Assembly: GCA_964519985.1 (NCBI GenBank)
Contig: CAZFMF010000002.1
Location: forward strand, 229,251-293,250
Origin: JAIEOG01 sp964519985
GTDB lineage: Bacteria; Bdellovibrionota; FAC87; UBA2466
Length of the DNA: 64,000 nucleotides
Direction of reading: 5' to 3'
Numbering within the stretch: position 1 is the first letter of the stretch; the number at the start of each line of letters is the position of its first letter. Made by a program: the position numbers and the translations under genes. The notes beneath the pieces were generated by a model. The model was given only the letters and a program-made list of their open reading frames with translations. It ran no database searches and was not told the DNA's origin. Positions 27,006 to 35,771 of this stretch are shown in pieces.

Positions 27006-27614
27006 ATGAAAAACTTACTGATTGGATTTTGCGGCGCGTTGACGCTCATCGCTTGTAGTAAAGAAAGCGTCCAACAAACTTTTAAAGAACCCCGTTTGAT
27101 GCGGAACTGGGAAACGAAATGTGCGAGCAGCGACATCCTCGATTTGTCGAAACGTTCGTATTTCGCGTTTTCCGGCGACACCTTCAAAGAGGTTCACACT
27201 TTCTATTCGGATGATACGTGCGGCCAACCCGCCGCGGAAGCGACCTACACGGGCACGTTCACGCTTGGACCCGGACCCGCGGGTCAAGCGGCCGCGACCG
27301 CATTGGATCTGAAGTACGATAAGGCCTTTATGGTGGCGGTCACGGAAGCCGGAAAGGAAAAGCTCGAGTTCGCGAAGCTTTGCGGACACGATAGCTTTCC
27401 GATCGGGGCACAAGTGGAAATGACACCGGAAACCGGCGGACTACTCTGCCCGATGACTACCGCGCCATCGGCCCGATACGAGATTTATCGTCTGGATGGT
27501 GACAAGCTTTATGTTGGCAATGCGGGACTCGGATCTCGCGCGAAGACACAAGGGGAACGCCCCACCGCGCTAGATATGGAAAACCCGTACGTGCCGACGA
27601 ACCGATCCCTGTAA
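27006..27614 (+). CDS. Lipoprotein of unknown function
   Basis: The ATG at 27006 has AGAAGAGG about 7 bp upstream and the lipobox LIAC has its Cys at residue 17. The mature part, about 185 residues, contains four more Cys (CASSDIL, DDTCGQP, LCGHDSF, LLCPM), probably in two disulfide pairs, and looks like a small beta-barrel (KEVHTFYSDDTC, GTFTLGP). I do not recognise the family; the layout of a polar beta-rich domain with DTC is shared with other small envelope lipoproteins of predatory and soil bacteria. A strong hairpin follows at 27632. Confidence 0.78.
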   Translation: MKNLLIGFCGALTLIACSKESVQQTFKEPRLMRNWETKCASSDILDLSKRSYFAFSGDTFKEVHTFYSDDTCGQPAAEATYTGTFTLGPGPAGQAAATALDLKYDKAFMVAVTEAGKEKLEFAKLCGHDSFPIGAQVEMTPETGGLLCPMTTAPSARYEIYRLDGDKLYVGNAGLGSRAKTQGERPTALDMENPYVPTNRSL

Positions 27615-27631
27615 GTCCAACAAAACTCCCC

Positions 27632-27675
27632 AAGGGCACCCGCTTTCTCCGTGCCACGGAGAACGTGGGTGCCTT
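27632..27675. terminator. Long GC-rich hairpin terminator
   Basis: AAGGGCACCCGCTTTCTCCG (27632-27651) pairs with CGGAGAACGTGGGTGCCTT (27657-27675) with only a few mismatches. It is followed by TCCCCCTCTTTT, so it can end the lipoprotein transcript. Confidence 0.82.
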
Positions 27676-27686
27676 TCCCCCTCTTT

Positions 27687-27763
27687 TCATTGCGAAGACG
27701 AAGCCCGTGGCAATCCGGCATCGCTGATGCGATGCGAGATTCCTTCACTGCGTTCGGAATGAC
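27687..27763. repeat. Dispersed GTCATTGCGAG-type element, copy 3, inside M23 gene end
   Basis: It begins TCATTGCGAAG and ends CGTTCGGAATGAC; its middle reads CATCGCTGATGCGATGCGAG, a small hairpin. The leftward M23 gene ends at 27745 within it, so the last residues (EPSFRTQ and the stop) come from the element. Confidence 0.8.
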
Positions 27764-28659
27764 GGCTCGGCATGACGCCGCTTTTTCGCGATTTCCAGCG
27801 AAGGGTAGGCGCGATTCCACGTATCGCGGAATTGCATCGGGTCTACCGACACGCCATTGACTCGCGTGGCCCAATGCAGATGCGGGCCCGTCACGCGCCC
27901 GGTCGCTCCGGCCATCCCCAGCTTCTCGCCTTTTTTCACGCGCGCGCCCACCGCCACGTCGATCGCGCTGAGGTGCGCGTAGCTGGAGAAGACTCCGAAA
28001 CCGTGATCAATCAGCACCATATTTCCCGCCATGAAGAAACCGCGCGCGAGTACCACCTTGCCGGCGTTGGCGGCGTGAATGGGCGTTTTTTCATTGGCGC
28101 GCAAGTCCACGCCAAAGTGGATACTTTTCACTTCGCCATTGTAGGTGCGCTGATTGCCAAACAGACTGGTGACCCCGCCCCCCGTCGGCAGCACGAAATC
28201 TTTGTCCCAAAATATTTCTTGGGCGGGAGCGGCGAGGGCCGCTTCGATGTCCTTCTTATCTTGCTCAATGCGCAGTTTTTCCTCTTCCGAAGGACGGGTG
28301 AGGGAAGGATCGACGCTGAGCTTATTCACCCTAAATTTTCCCCGCGTGACTTTGATCGGCGCCACCGCGCGTTTGGCTTCCCCGTTTTCCGTCCATTCGG
28401 CCACCACCTCACCCGTCCCGACCGGCGCGTCCACTGCCACGCCCACCATCCCGCAGGTTTTTTCACCGCAGGGCCAGAGCGCTAGGTTCTGAGTGCCAAA
28501 CTGGATCTTCAAGTCGATGGGTGCCGCCCCCGGAAATCGCACCAGCGCCGTTTGGCCCTGGCGCACGGATTTGGGTTGGAGTTGTAATCGCGTTTCGGCG
28601 GCCGAAGCCATACTCCCCATCACGCATGGGACTAAAAACCAAACCCGCAGACGTGCCAT
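27745..28659 (-). CDS. Exported M23 (LytM) peptidase with N-terminal domain
   Basis: The ATG at 28659 follows GGGGGGAG and opens a signal peptide (VWFLVPCVMGSMASA). Of 304 residues, the first 170 form a beta-rich immunoglobulin-like domain (VRFPGAAPIDLKIQFG), then a coiled linker, then the M23 core with HFGVDLRA (His, Asp), YAHLSAIDVAVG and HLHWATRV. It is a likely peptidoglycan endopeptidase with a non-enzymatic N-terminal domain. The C-terminal seven residues derive from a repeat element. It is on the same strand as fghA, upstream, but a hairpin at 28705 separates them. Confidence 0.9.
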   Translation of the reverse strand: MARLRVWFLVPCVMGSMASAAETRLQLQPKSVRQGQTALVRFPGAAPIDLKIQFGTQNLALWPCGEKTCGMVGVAVDAPVGTGEVVAEWTENGEAKRAVAPIKVTRGKFRVNKLSVDPSLTRPSEEEKLRIEQDKKDIEAALAAPAQEIFWDKDFVLPTGGGVTSLFGNQRTYNGEVKSIHFGVDLRANEKTPIHAANAGKVVLARGFFMAGNMVLIDHGFGVFSSYAHLSAIDVAVGARVKKGEKLGMAGATGRVTGPHLHWATRVNGVSVDPMQFRDTWNRAYPSLEIAKKRRHAEPSFRTQ

Positions 28660-28704
28660 CGTTCTCCCCCCAACCGAAAGGGATGATAACACAATCTTTC
28701 GACG

Positions 28705-28735
28705 GTCTTAAAAAGTGCGTGGCCCCTTTTAAGAC
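28705..28735. terminator. Hairpin terminator at the fghA stop
   Basis: GTCTTAAAAA (28705-28714) pairs with TTTTAAGAC (28727-28735). The fghA stop codon (28729-28731) is part of the right arm. For the leftward transcript the stem is followed by GTCG, so the signal is a hairpin without a long T-run outside. Confidence 0.65.
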
Positions 28736-29571
28736 AGGGCGAGGCGGTCGGCGTGGTAGCGCAGATGGTCGTCGATAAACGTACTGATAAAGTAGTAGCT
28801 GTGATCGTAGCCGGGCTGACGACGCAGGCGCAGGGGGAAGTCCGCGGCGAGACATGCTTTCTCCAGTAGCTCGGGCTTGAGTTGTTCCTGAAGAAACTTG
28901 TCGTCCGCCCCCTGATCGACAAAAATCTCCTGCCGGTGCGATGCTTGGGCGATCAAGCGGCAGGCGTCGTAGGCATCCCACTGACTTTCGTCCGCTCCCA
29001 AATAACCCGCAAACGCTTTCTTTCCCCATGGGCATTGCGTGGGCGCGCAAATCGGCGCGAACGCGGAAACGGACGCGTAACGTCCCGGGTTGCGGAGCGC
29101 GGCCACTAAAGCCCCGTGACCACCCATCGAATGACCGGAGATGCTCTGGCGTTTTTCCGCCGGAAGCGTTTGCGCAACGAGGGCCGGCAATTCCTCGGTC
29201 ACGTATTCGTACATCCGGTAGTTTTTCGCCCACGGTTCTTGGGTGGCATTCACGTAAAAACCCGCCGCTTGCCCGAAGTCCCAGCTTGCCGTCTCCCCCG
29301 GCAGTCCGAGCCCTCGCGGGCTCGTGTCCGGAGCGACTAGCATGAGTCCCAATTCCGCGGCCACGCGTTGCGCGCCGGCCTTGACCATGAAATTTTCCTC
29401 GGAGCAAGTAAGTCCCGAAAGCCAATACAGCACCGGCACCCGGCGGGTTTCCGCTTGCGGCGGAAGGAAAACGGAAAAGCGCATCGGCGTCGCACACGCC
29501 TTCGAGTCATGCTGATAAAACTCGGTCCAACCCCCGAAGGTCTTCGCCCGACTGACCGGTTTGATTTCCAT
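28729..29571 (-). CDS. fghA: S-formylglutathione hydrolase
   Basis: The enzyme hydrolyses S-formylglutathione to formate and glutathione, the last step of glutathione-dependent formaldehyde removal. The serine-esterase elbow GHSMGGHGAL is at about residue 146, with DQGADDKF (Asp) and YDHSYYFI (His) completing the triad. At 280 residues it is full length. Its start codon overlaps the stop of frmA (TAATG), so the two are translationally coupled. Confidence 0.96.
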   Translation of the reverse strand: MEIKPVSRAKTFGGWTEFYQHDSKACATPMRFSVFLPPQAETRRVPVLYWLSGLTCSEENFMVKAGAQRVAAELGLMLVAPDTSPRGLGLPGETASWDFGQAAGFYVNATQEPWAKNYRMYEYVTEELPALVAQTLPAEKRQSISGHSMGGHGALVAALRNPGRYASVSAFAPICAPTQCPWGKKAFAGYLGADESQWDAYDACRLIAQASHRQEIFVDQGADDKFLQEQLKPELLEKACLAADFPLRLRRQPGYDHSYYFISTFIDDHLRYHADRLALS

Positions 29572-30680
29572 TAGAACGTCACCACCGAGCGAATGCTCTT
29601 CCCTTCCTTCATCAACGCAAAGGCACGATTGATTTCCGTGATCGGCATGGTGTGCGTGACCATCTCATCAACCTTGATCTCGCCGGCCAAATAACGATCG
29701 ACGTATCCCGGCAACTCAGTGCGACCCTTCACCCCCCCGAACGCCGTCCCTTTCCAAACCCGACCGGTGACAAGCTGAAACGGGCGCGTGGAAATTTCCT
29801 GTCCCGCACCCGCCACGCCGACGATGATCGATTCGCCCCAGCCTTTATGGCAACATTCCAGCGCGGATCGCATCAACTGCGTGTTGCCGACGCACTCAAA
29901 CGAGTAGTCGACCCCCCCGCCGGTCATTTCCACGATCACTTCCTGAATGGAGGCCGAGTGGGACTTCGGATTCACGCAGTCGGTCGCGCCCAACTGCCGG
30001 GCAAAATCAAACTTCTCTTCGTTAATATCCACCGCAATGATGCGCGACGCTTTGGCCATCACCGCGCCCTGGATCACGCTCAGGCCGATGCCGCCCAAAC
30101 CAAAAACCGCAATCGTACTGCCGGCCGGCGCTTTGGCGGTATTGAGCACCGCGCCGATACCCGTCGTAATCCCGCAACCGAGCAAGCAAACCTTATCGAG
30201 CGGCGCCTGGGGAGCAATTTTAGCCAACGCAATTTCAGGCAGCACGGTATGCCCGGCGAAGGTCGAAGTCCCCATGTAGTGGAGAAGCGTTTTTCCGTTC
30301 TTGGAGAAGCGAGACGTGCCATCCGGCATTAGGCCTTTGCCCTGAGTTGCGCGAATGGCCTGGCAAAGGTTTGTCTTGCCGGAGAGACAGAATTTACATT
30401 GGCGGCACTCCGGCGTGTAGAGCGGGATCACGTGATCGCCCGTCTTGAGCGTGGTCACGCCGGCACCTACGGCTTCAACGACACCCGCACCCTCGTGCCC
30501 CAGCACCACCGGGAAGAGCCCTTCCGGATCCTCCCCCGAAAGTGTGAACGCGTCGGTATGGCAAACGCCCGAAGCGGCAATGCGGACCAGCACCTCACCC
30601 GCCTTCGGTCCTTCGACTTCAATTTCCTCGATCTCAAGGGGAAGTCCCTTCCCCCACGCCACGGCCGCCGTCGTTTTCAT
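29571..30680 (-). CDS. frmA: S-(hydroxymethyl)glutathione dehydrogenase (class III ADH)
   Basis: This zinc alcohol dehydrogenase oxidises S-hydroxymethylglutathione with NAD+. It shows the catalytic zinc site (CHTDAFTLSGEDP, GHEGAGVVEAVG), the structural zinc site with four Cys (CRQCKFCLSGKTNLC) and the NAD fold (GLGGIGLSVIQGA). At 369 residues it is typical of class III enzymes. The start has GAGAGGT upstream. It leads the frmA-fghA operon; no FrmR-type regulator is adjacent. Confidence 0.97.
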   Translation of the reverse strand: MKTTAAVAWGKGLPLEIEEIEVEGPKAGEVLVRIAASGVCHTDAFTLSGEDPEGLFPVVLGHEGAGVVEAVGAGVTTLKTGDHVIPLYTPECRQCKFCLSGKTNLCQAIRATQGKGLMPDGTSRFSKNGKTLLHYMGTSTFAGHTVLPEIALAKIAPQAPLDKVCLLGCGITTGIGAVLNTAKAPAGSTIAVFGLGGIGLSVIQGAVMAKASRIIAVDINEEKFDFARQLGATDCVNPKSHSASIQEVIVEMTGGGVDYSFECVGNTQLMRSALECCHKGWGESIIVGVAGAGQEISTRPFQLVTGRVWKGTAFGGVKGRTELPGYVDRYLAGEIKVDEMVTHTMPITEINRAFALMKEGKSIRSVVTF

Positions 30681-30743
30681 GCTTACCTCTCGATTAGGCC
30701 GAAAGGTTTAGCACTCCTGGCAACGGAGTCAACCGGCCGGGCT

Positions 30744-30923
30744 TTACACGCGGGTAATGCGCTTACCCGTTGCCAAGCCGGCGACCAACATCACCACGAA
30801 GCCGATCACGAAGATGAAGAACAAAACGCGTGCGATATCGGAAGCTGCGGCCGAGATCCCGCCAAAGCCAAAAAATGCCGCAATAATCGCAATGATAAAG
30901 AATGTGGCTGCCCAACGTAACAT
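30744..30923 (-). CDS. DUF1328 small membrane protein
   Basis: The ATG at 30923 has AGGAGG 9 bp upstream, so the 59-residue form starting MLRWAATFFIIAIIAAFFGF is preferred over an upstream in-frame start. The sequence GGISAAASDIARVLFFIFVIGF is the DUF1328/YtjA signature, with two hydrophobic segments. Homologues are short stress-induced inner-membrane proteins of unknown role. It stands alone, about 60 bp downstream of frmA's start region on the same strand and with its own ribosome site. Confidence 0.92.
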   Translation of the reverse strand: MLRWAATFFIIAIIAAFFGFGGISAAASDIARVLFFIFVIGFVVMLVAGLATGKRITRV

Positions 30924-31029
30924 CGAAAACCTCCTGTTAGCCTCGGAGTTTGCATGTCGTGTGCCAGCGAAGCGGAAGGCCGAAGCCATCCCGCAGCGAC
31001 TTCAACCGTTGCAAACCTCATCAGTGTAG

Positions 31030-31086
31030 GACTTCCGCATCGCTCCGCGATGCGAGATTGCTTCGCCCTTTGGGCTCGCAATGACG
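31030..31086. repeat. Dispersed GTCATTGCGAG-type element, copy 4
   Basis: It reads TAGGACTTCCGCATCGCTCC, then GCGATGCGAGATTGCTTCGC and CCTTTGGGCTCGCAATGACG. It lies directly beyond the YbjN gene stop (31088) on the other side, and is the shortest copy, with only one terminal CGCAATGAC. Confidence 0.82.
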
Positions 31087-31087
31087 A

Positions 31088-31552
31088 CTAGTCGGGTTGT
31101 GGAACGTTGAAGAAACGGTCGAACGCTTCCGCCGGTTTGGCATTCTCTTCCACGATTGCCGCCAGGCAGGGATAAAGGCGGTCGGTGGTCACGAGCAGGC
31201 TGAAAAAGATGTCACCGAACTGGACCGCATTGAAGGGCTTACCCCAGAGCATGTGTTTTCCAACGGAAAACACGCGTCCGTTCTCGTCCATATGGAAGCG
31301 GACATTCCAGAGACTTTGACCGTGGATCAGGTTCAAAAGTTCGAAGACGGCCATGCGTTTGCCGGGGTCGATTTCTCCCCCGAGCGCGGTAATGAGGGTA
31401 GCGCCGCCGCCGTCTTCGTCGAGCGTGACCACGGAGTGCAATAGCGGGGCATGGTTTCCCTGCGTGGTGTGCACAAAATCGACTCCATCGTTTTCGACGG
31501 GAATGCCCATTTCCTGGAACGTCTCGGTCATCAATTCCTTTGAAATTGCCAT
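31088..31552 (-). CDS. YbjN domain protein
   Basis: The 154-residue soluble protein has the YbjN-type pattern (sensory-chaperone-like fold): a strand-rich core LLHSVVTLDEDGGGATLITALGGE, then helices, and FHMDENGRVFSVGKHM. No catalytic motif is present. It is 16 bp downstream of the SQR gene on the same strand, the third gene of a likely PDO-SQR-YbjN operon, so it may assist or sense sulfide oxidation, but this is inference from position. Confidence 0.75.
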   Translation of the reverse strand: MAISKELMTETFQEMGIPVENDGVDFVHTTQGNHAPLLHSVVTLDEDGGGATLITALGGEIDPGKRMAVFELLNLIHGQSLWNVRFHMDENGRVFSVGKHMLWGKPFNAVQFGDIFFSLLVTTDRLYPCLAAIVEENAKPAEAFDRFFNVPQPD

Positions 31553-31568
31553 GCCCTTTCCTCCACCG

Positions 31569-32756
31569 TTATAGACGGCCCGTCAACATCCCACGCCAGT
31601 ACATCGGCGGCAGCAGGAAGCGCTTGAGGATCCACATGCTCCAACGTTCCTTGGTCGCGTCCCAGGGGAAGCTTGGCAGAAGCTTTCCCTCGTAGCCGAA
31701 CTCGGCCAAAATCACTTTCCCAACCCCCGTAACCAATGGGCAAGACGAATACCCATCGTACGCCGCCACCGGCAAATGGCCCCGACTCACGGCGAGCAGA
31801 TTGGCGGCCACGACTGGCGCCTGTTTGCGGATCGCCGCGCCGGTTTTGGAATTGGGCACCCCGGTCACATCGCCGATCCCAAAGACCTCGGGATAGCGCG
31901 GGTGTTGCAGGGTGGCCGGATGCACTTCCAACCACCCCGCTTGGGAGCCGGACGACCAAGCGAGTCCAGATTCCTTTACGTACGCATGAGCGCTCATCGG
32001 CGGAACGACGTGGAGCAGATCGTAGTCCAAGCCGACTTCCCCCTGCTCGGTTTCAAAATACGCGCAGCGCGCTTGCGCATCCACCCGGGTGAGACGGTGC
32101 GCGAAACGCAGCTGAATTCCCTTACGGGCCGCCACTTCCATCAAGGGTTTGGCGAACTCGGGAACGCCGAAGATGACTTTTCCGGCGGTCGCAAAAACGA
32201 TCTCCGTTTGATCGCGCACACCATTGCGCCGAAAGATTTCCTCGGCCAAGTACATGATTTTCTGCGGAGCACCCGCACATTTGATCGGCACCGGCGGCAT
32301 GGTGAAGATCGCCCGCCCACCACGAAAACTTTCTAAAGCGCCGGCCAAGCTCTCCGCGCCTTCGTAGCGGTAGATGGAGTGAATGAAGGGATCCGACCCG
32401 TGCGCGGGCAGTCCGGCAATTCGGTCAAAATCGAGCTGCAGTCCCGTCGCTACCACCAGCCAATCGTAGCCGACGATTTTCCCACCCCGTGTCGTCACCT
32501 GTTTCGCGATCGGATCCACCGATTGCACGGCGTCTTGAATCCATTCCACCCCCCGCGGAATCAGATCGCGTTGCGCGCGGCGCGTTTTTTCTTTTTTCAC
32601 CAGCCCCGCACCGACCAATGTCCAAAGGGGTTGGTAGAAGTGGTCGGGGGAAGGTTCCAAAATCGCTACCCCACTAGGGAACGCTTTGCGCAGGCGCGCG
32701 GCCGCGCAGATCCCGCCCGAACCACCGCCGAGAATCAAAACTTTAACGGACTTCAT
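31569..32756 (-). CDS. sqr: Sulfide:quinone oxidoreductase-like flavoprotein
   Basis: SQR oxidises sulfide to persulfide or polysulfide and passes electrons to quinone at the inner membrane. The FAD-binding GGGSGGICAAARL is at residues 10-22. Cys residues in IKCAGAPQKIMYLAEE (about 165) and YSSCPLVTG (about 345) are the redox pair of the short SQR type related to mitochondrial SQR. The C-terminus (WILKRFLLPPMYWRGML) is the membrane-docking amphipathic region. The start overlaps the stop of the persulfide dioxygenase gene (ATGA). Confidence 0.9.
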   Translation of the reverse strand: MKSVKVLILGGGSGGICAAARLRKAFPSGVAILEPSPDHFYQPLWTLVGAGLVKKEKTRRAQRDLIPRGVEWIQDAVQSVDPIAKQVTTRGGKIVGYDWLVVATGLQLDFDRIAGLPAHGSDPFIHSIYRYEGAESLAGALESFRGGRAIFTMPPVPIKCAGAPQKIMYLAEEIFRRNGVRDQTEIVFATAGKVIFGVPEFAKPLMEVAARKGIQLRFAHRLTRVDAQARCAYFETEQGEVGLDYDLLHVVPPMSAHAYVKESGLAWSSGSQAGWLEVHPATLQHPRYPEVFGIGDVTGVPNSKTGAAIRKQAPVVAANLLAVSRGHLPVAAYDGYSSCPLVTGVGKVILAEFGYEGKLLPSFPWDATKERWSMWILKRFLLPPMYWRGMLTGRL

Positions 32757-33454
32757 GATGCCCTCGCTAAGCCGCAGCCGCGATTGGCGGGAACCGCCTC
32801 CGCGATTTTCTGCGGCGGTGGGAGGTGCAGCTCGGAGAGGATGCGAACAAATTCCGCTTCGCTCTTGCCGCCACCCACCCGCGGATTGAAGCGCTTCTCG
32901 AGCCCAATGGTGGAATGCGTCTGACCACGGTAATCATGAGCCGGAAAAACCAGCGTTGATTCGGGTAAAGCAAAGAGCGTCTTAGTAATACTTTGGTAAA
33001 GACGCAATGACGACCCTTCTTGGAAGTCGGTCCGTCCGGTGCCACGAATCAAAAGGGCATCGCCGGTGAAAACGCGATCGCCCACTAGGAAACTCGTGCA
33101 GCCATCGGTGTGGCCGGGGGTGCTGAGCGCGCGAATCGCGATCTGGCCGAAAAAGACCTCCTCGCCATCTTTCAACAGAAGGTCCGCGCAATCGACGCCG
33201 CTCTTCCAACCGATTCCAGTTTGGGCGCGCGTGCGTTTGCGCAACTCTCCGGCCGCCGTGACATGATCGGCGTGAATATGGGTGTCGAGCACGTACTTCA
33301 AATGCGCGCCAAGTTCCTCGACGAGCTTCAAATCGCGCTCGATCATCTCTTTCACCGGATCAATGAGGACTGCTTCTTGCGTCTTCGGATCGCGGAGCAA
33401 ATAAGTGTAAGTCGACGATTGCGACTCAAATAGCTGATAGAAATCGATCCCCAA
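32753..33454 (-). CDS. Persulfide dioxygenase (ETHE1-like MBL fold)
   Basis: ETHE1-type enzymes oxidise glutathione persulfide to sulfite, the step after SQR. The MBL iron site is HIHADHVTAAGEL, STPGHTDGC and GDALLIRGTGRTDFQ; the N-terminus FYQLFESQSSTYTYLL is the ETHE1 opening. The TTG at 33454 with AGGGGG upstream gives 233 residues, the normal length. An in-frame ATG at 33478 lies in the terminal CGCAATGAC of the upstream repeat element and could serve instead. It is coupled to SQR by an ATGA overlap. Confidence 0.92.
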   Translation of the reverse strand: MGIDFYQLFESQSSTYTYLLRDPKTQEAVLIDPVKEMIERDLKLVEELGAHLKYVLDTHIHADHVTAAGELRKRTRAQTGIGWKSGVDCADLLLKDGEEVFFGQIAIRALSTPGHTDGCTSFLVGDRVFTGDALLIRGTGRTDFQEGSSLRLYQSITKTLFALPESTLVFPAHDYRGQTHSTIGLEKRFNPRVGGGKSEAEFVRILSELHLPPPQKIAEAVPANRGCGLARAS

Positions 33455-33473
33455 GCGATACCCCCTGACCCCT

Positions 33474-33552
33474 GTCATTGCGAGTATAGCGAAGCAATCT
33501 CGTCGCGCAAAGCGCTGCGCGTTTACTTCCTCGCTACGCTCGTCGCAATGAC
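33474..33552. repeat. Dispersed GTCATTGCGAG-type element, copy 5
   Basis: It has clear terminal inverted repeats: GTCATTGCGAG (33474-33484) and CGTCGCAATGAC (33541-33552). The middle contains GCGCAAAGCGCTGCGCG, a small hairpin. It lies between the stop of the M13 peptidase gene (33555) and the start of the PDO gene on the same strand, so the M13 transcript would have to pass through it. Confidence 0.9.
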
Positions 33553-33554
33553 AG

Positions 33555-35627
33555 CTACCAGAGAACCATGCGCTGTTCCGGCGGCCGGTACATCTTGTCG
33601 CCGGCCTTGCAGCCATACGCTTCGTAGAAGCCCGCCTGGTGTTTCAGTGGCTCGTCCACCCGGCTCTGCGTCTGCGCATGAGGATCGGTGCGGAGGCGCT
33701 TTTCGTATTCCTTCGGTCGCATCACCCCGCACCAAACGCGGGCGTACTGCAGGTAGAAGGCCTTCTTGTCCTCGGCCGTACCGATGTTGTTCGGGAACGC
33801 GGCTTCGTAGGCGAAACCTAGCCCGGCCGTGTCGGCGATATTTTCGCCCAAGGTCAGCTTCCCGTACGTCGTATTCGTCTTGCCGCCAATGGGATTAAAC
33901 TGATCGACCAACAAAGCCGTGCGCTGTTTGAATTGCGCCACGTCTTCCGCCGGCACCCAGTCCTCGAGTTTGCCGTTTTGGTTATACTTGAAACCATTGT
34001 CGTCGAAGCCGTGCCCTAATTCGTGGCCCACGACCATTCCGACGGCCCCCAGAGTTTCCACATCGGACATCGTCTTGTCGAAGAACGGATACTGCAGAAT
34101 GCCTTGCAGCATCACAAACTTATTGTCCGGAGGACTATAGTAAGCGTTCACCGTCAACGGACCCATGCTCCACCGACTCCAATCCCGCGGCTGACCCAGA
34201 TTGGCGAGATCCTTATCGAGTACGAGCTGACTCCGCTTTTTCTGATTGGCAAGGGGCGCTTTGGGATCGTACTCCGCTACCGCCACGAAATCCCACTCGG
34301 TATCATTGACGGGGCTAACGAGTTGCATCCGCGCCGCATTTACCTTTTTCAAGACGCCTTCCCTGCCCGCCGCCGTCAGCCAGGTATTGGCTTTGATGCG
34401 GCGGATGATGGCTTCGCGCACCTTATTGACCAGCGTTTCAAACCGATCGCGCGGGAAATCCGGAAAGAGCGCGCCAATCAATTCGGCATCGAGTTCTTTG
34501 GCGAAGGTATCCATCACCTGGGTTGTGCAGCGTTCGTCCCGCGGCGGAAGTACCGGCGGCCCACCCAGATGTTTGTTCTGAAATGCCAAACGCTTGTTGA
34601 AATAGTCCGGGTAGGCGTCCATCAACTTGCTGGAAAGCGCGTGAAAGAGATAGACCGAACGCAAATCTTCCACCGCGGATTCCGTCAATAGCCGATTCAA
34701 CTCCGCCGAGCTTTCGGGCAAGAAATTGCGAATGCCCGTGGCATCCGGAACCTTGTCGAGCAAGAGGCCAAGTGACAGCGCGGGATACTTGGCTTCAAGA
34801 TCGGTGCGGTCAGTATAGTACTTCGTATTCGAATCACGATCCCGCATTTCACTCATCGCCGGAAAACTCGCGGCAAAGGCTTTTTCGAAATCCACCACCG
34901 CCTTAGCCCGGGCAACCGCGTCGGAAACGCCCACCGTTTCAAAAAACGCCTGCACGAGTGCCTGCAAATCGGCCACCACGGCCGCGTCTTCGTAGTACTC
35001 CTTCGCCGGCAGTGTCATGGCACTGGGGATCACGGAGAGATCAAACTTCGCTGGATCCCGCAGGTCGGCATCCACGCTCGCTCCGACGAAGGACGTTTCG
35101 GCTTGCACGATATGGCGGCCGAGAAATGCCAGCCACGCCGGCCGTGATTTCAATCCGGCGGCCAGCTCCACGGTATCCTTCACCAACGCCCGTTCTTCGC
35201 CCTGACGAGACGAAACGTCCATACAGGCCTGGTAGCTGTCGCGCAGCTGTTTGGCGCGGGGAGTGAGATCGGCGGCGGTGGCCATCGCCCCGAGCTTGTT
35301 CTTCTTTGCAGTAAGAATGCGCTCCGCGGAGTCGTTGATCGAAAAAATATGGCGGCTGCGATCCTCGCGCAACTGGAACCGGCTAATCGGCACCGCGCAG
35401 GCATACTCGTAAAAGCCATCGCAGGGTTTAGCCAGGCTGTTGACGGGGAATTCCCGTTTGTCCGGGATGACCGAACTCGCCGGTTGATCTCCCGGCACCG
35501 CTCCGACCGGCGGAGCACTGAGCGGCGATTTCACCGTGCCCTGGCGGATCGTGCATGCGGACAAAATCGCGATCATCGCGAAGATAGACGAAAAGAACTG
35601 AATGGATGCTTTAGTCGACTGCAACAT
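33555..35627 (-). CDS. M13 (neprilysin-like) metallopeptidase lipoprotein
   Basis: The ATG at 35627 has AAGGGGG upstream and leads into a lipobox ending LSAC with Cys at residue 25. The 690-residue product shows the M13 layout: an N-terminal region with conserved Cys (AKPCDGFYEYACA), the zinc motif VGHELGHGFDD, GENIADTAG, and the C-terminal WCGVMRPKEYEKRLRTDPHA and YRPPEQRMVLW. M13 enzymes cut small peptides; a lipoprotein form would act in the periplasm or at the surface. It precedes the PDO operon on the same strand with a repeat between. Confidence 0.93.
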   Translation of the reverse strand: MLQSTKASIQFFSSIFAMIAILSACTIRQGTVKSPLSAPPVGAVPGDQPASSVIPDKREFPVNSLAKPCDGFYEYACAVPISRFQLREDRSRHIFSINDSAERILTAKKNKLGAMATAADLTPRAKQLRDSYQACMDVSSRQGEERALVKDTVELAAGLKSRPAWLAFLGRHIVQAETSFVGASVDADLRDPAKFDLSVIPSAMTLPAKEYYEDAAVVADLQALVQAFFETVGVSDAVARAKAVVDFEKAFAASFPAMSEMRDRDSNTKYYTDRTDLEAKYPALSLGLLLDKVPDATGIRNFLPESSAELNRLLTESAVEDLRSVYLFHALSSKLMDAYPDYFNKRLAFQNKHLGGPPVLPPRDERCTTQVMDTFAKELDAELIGALFPDFPRDRFETLVNKVREAIIRRIKANTWLTAAGREGVLKKVNAARMQLVSPVNDTEWDFVAVAEYDPKAPLANQKKRSQLVLDKDLANLGQPRDWSRWSMGPLTVNAYYSPPDNKFVMLQGILQYPFFDKTMSDVETLGAVGMVVGHELGHGFDDNGFKYNQNGKLEDWVPAEDVAQFKQRTALLVDQFNPIGGKTNTTYGKLTLGENIADTAGLGFAYEAAFPNNIGTAEDKKAFYLQYARVWCGVMRPKEYEKRLRTDPHAQTQSRVDEPLKHQAGFYEAYGCKAGDKMYRPPEQRMVLW

Positions 35628-35685
35628 GGGGCCCCCTTTTGGCTTAACGACTGTCGTAGCAGTGAGGCCCCGAGCGTGCAAGCCC

Positions 35686-35768
35686 GTCATTCCGAGCTCA
35701 GCGACGGAAGCCCGCACCGCCTCGCGGTGCGAGATTGCTTCGTCGCACTTCGTGCTCCTCGCAATGAC
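35686..35768. repeat. Dispersed GTCATTGCGAG-type element, copy 6
   Basis: It begins GTCATTCCGAG and ends CCTCGCAATGAC, 83 bp, and its middle is CACCGCCTCGCGGTGCGAG, an 8-bp hairpin. It lies 3 bp from the stop of the lipoprotein gene at 35772, between it and the M13 gene start. Confidence 0.88.
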
Positions 35769-35771
35769 GGA

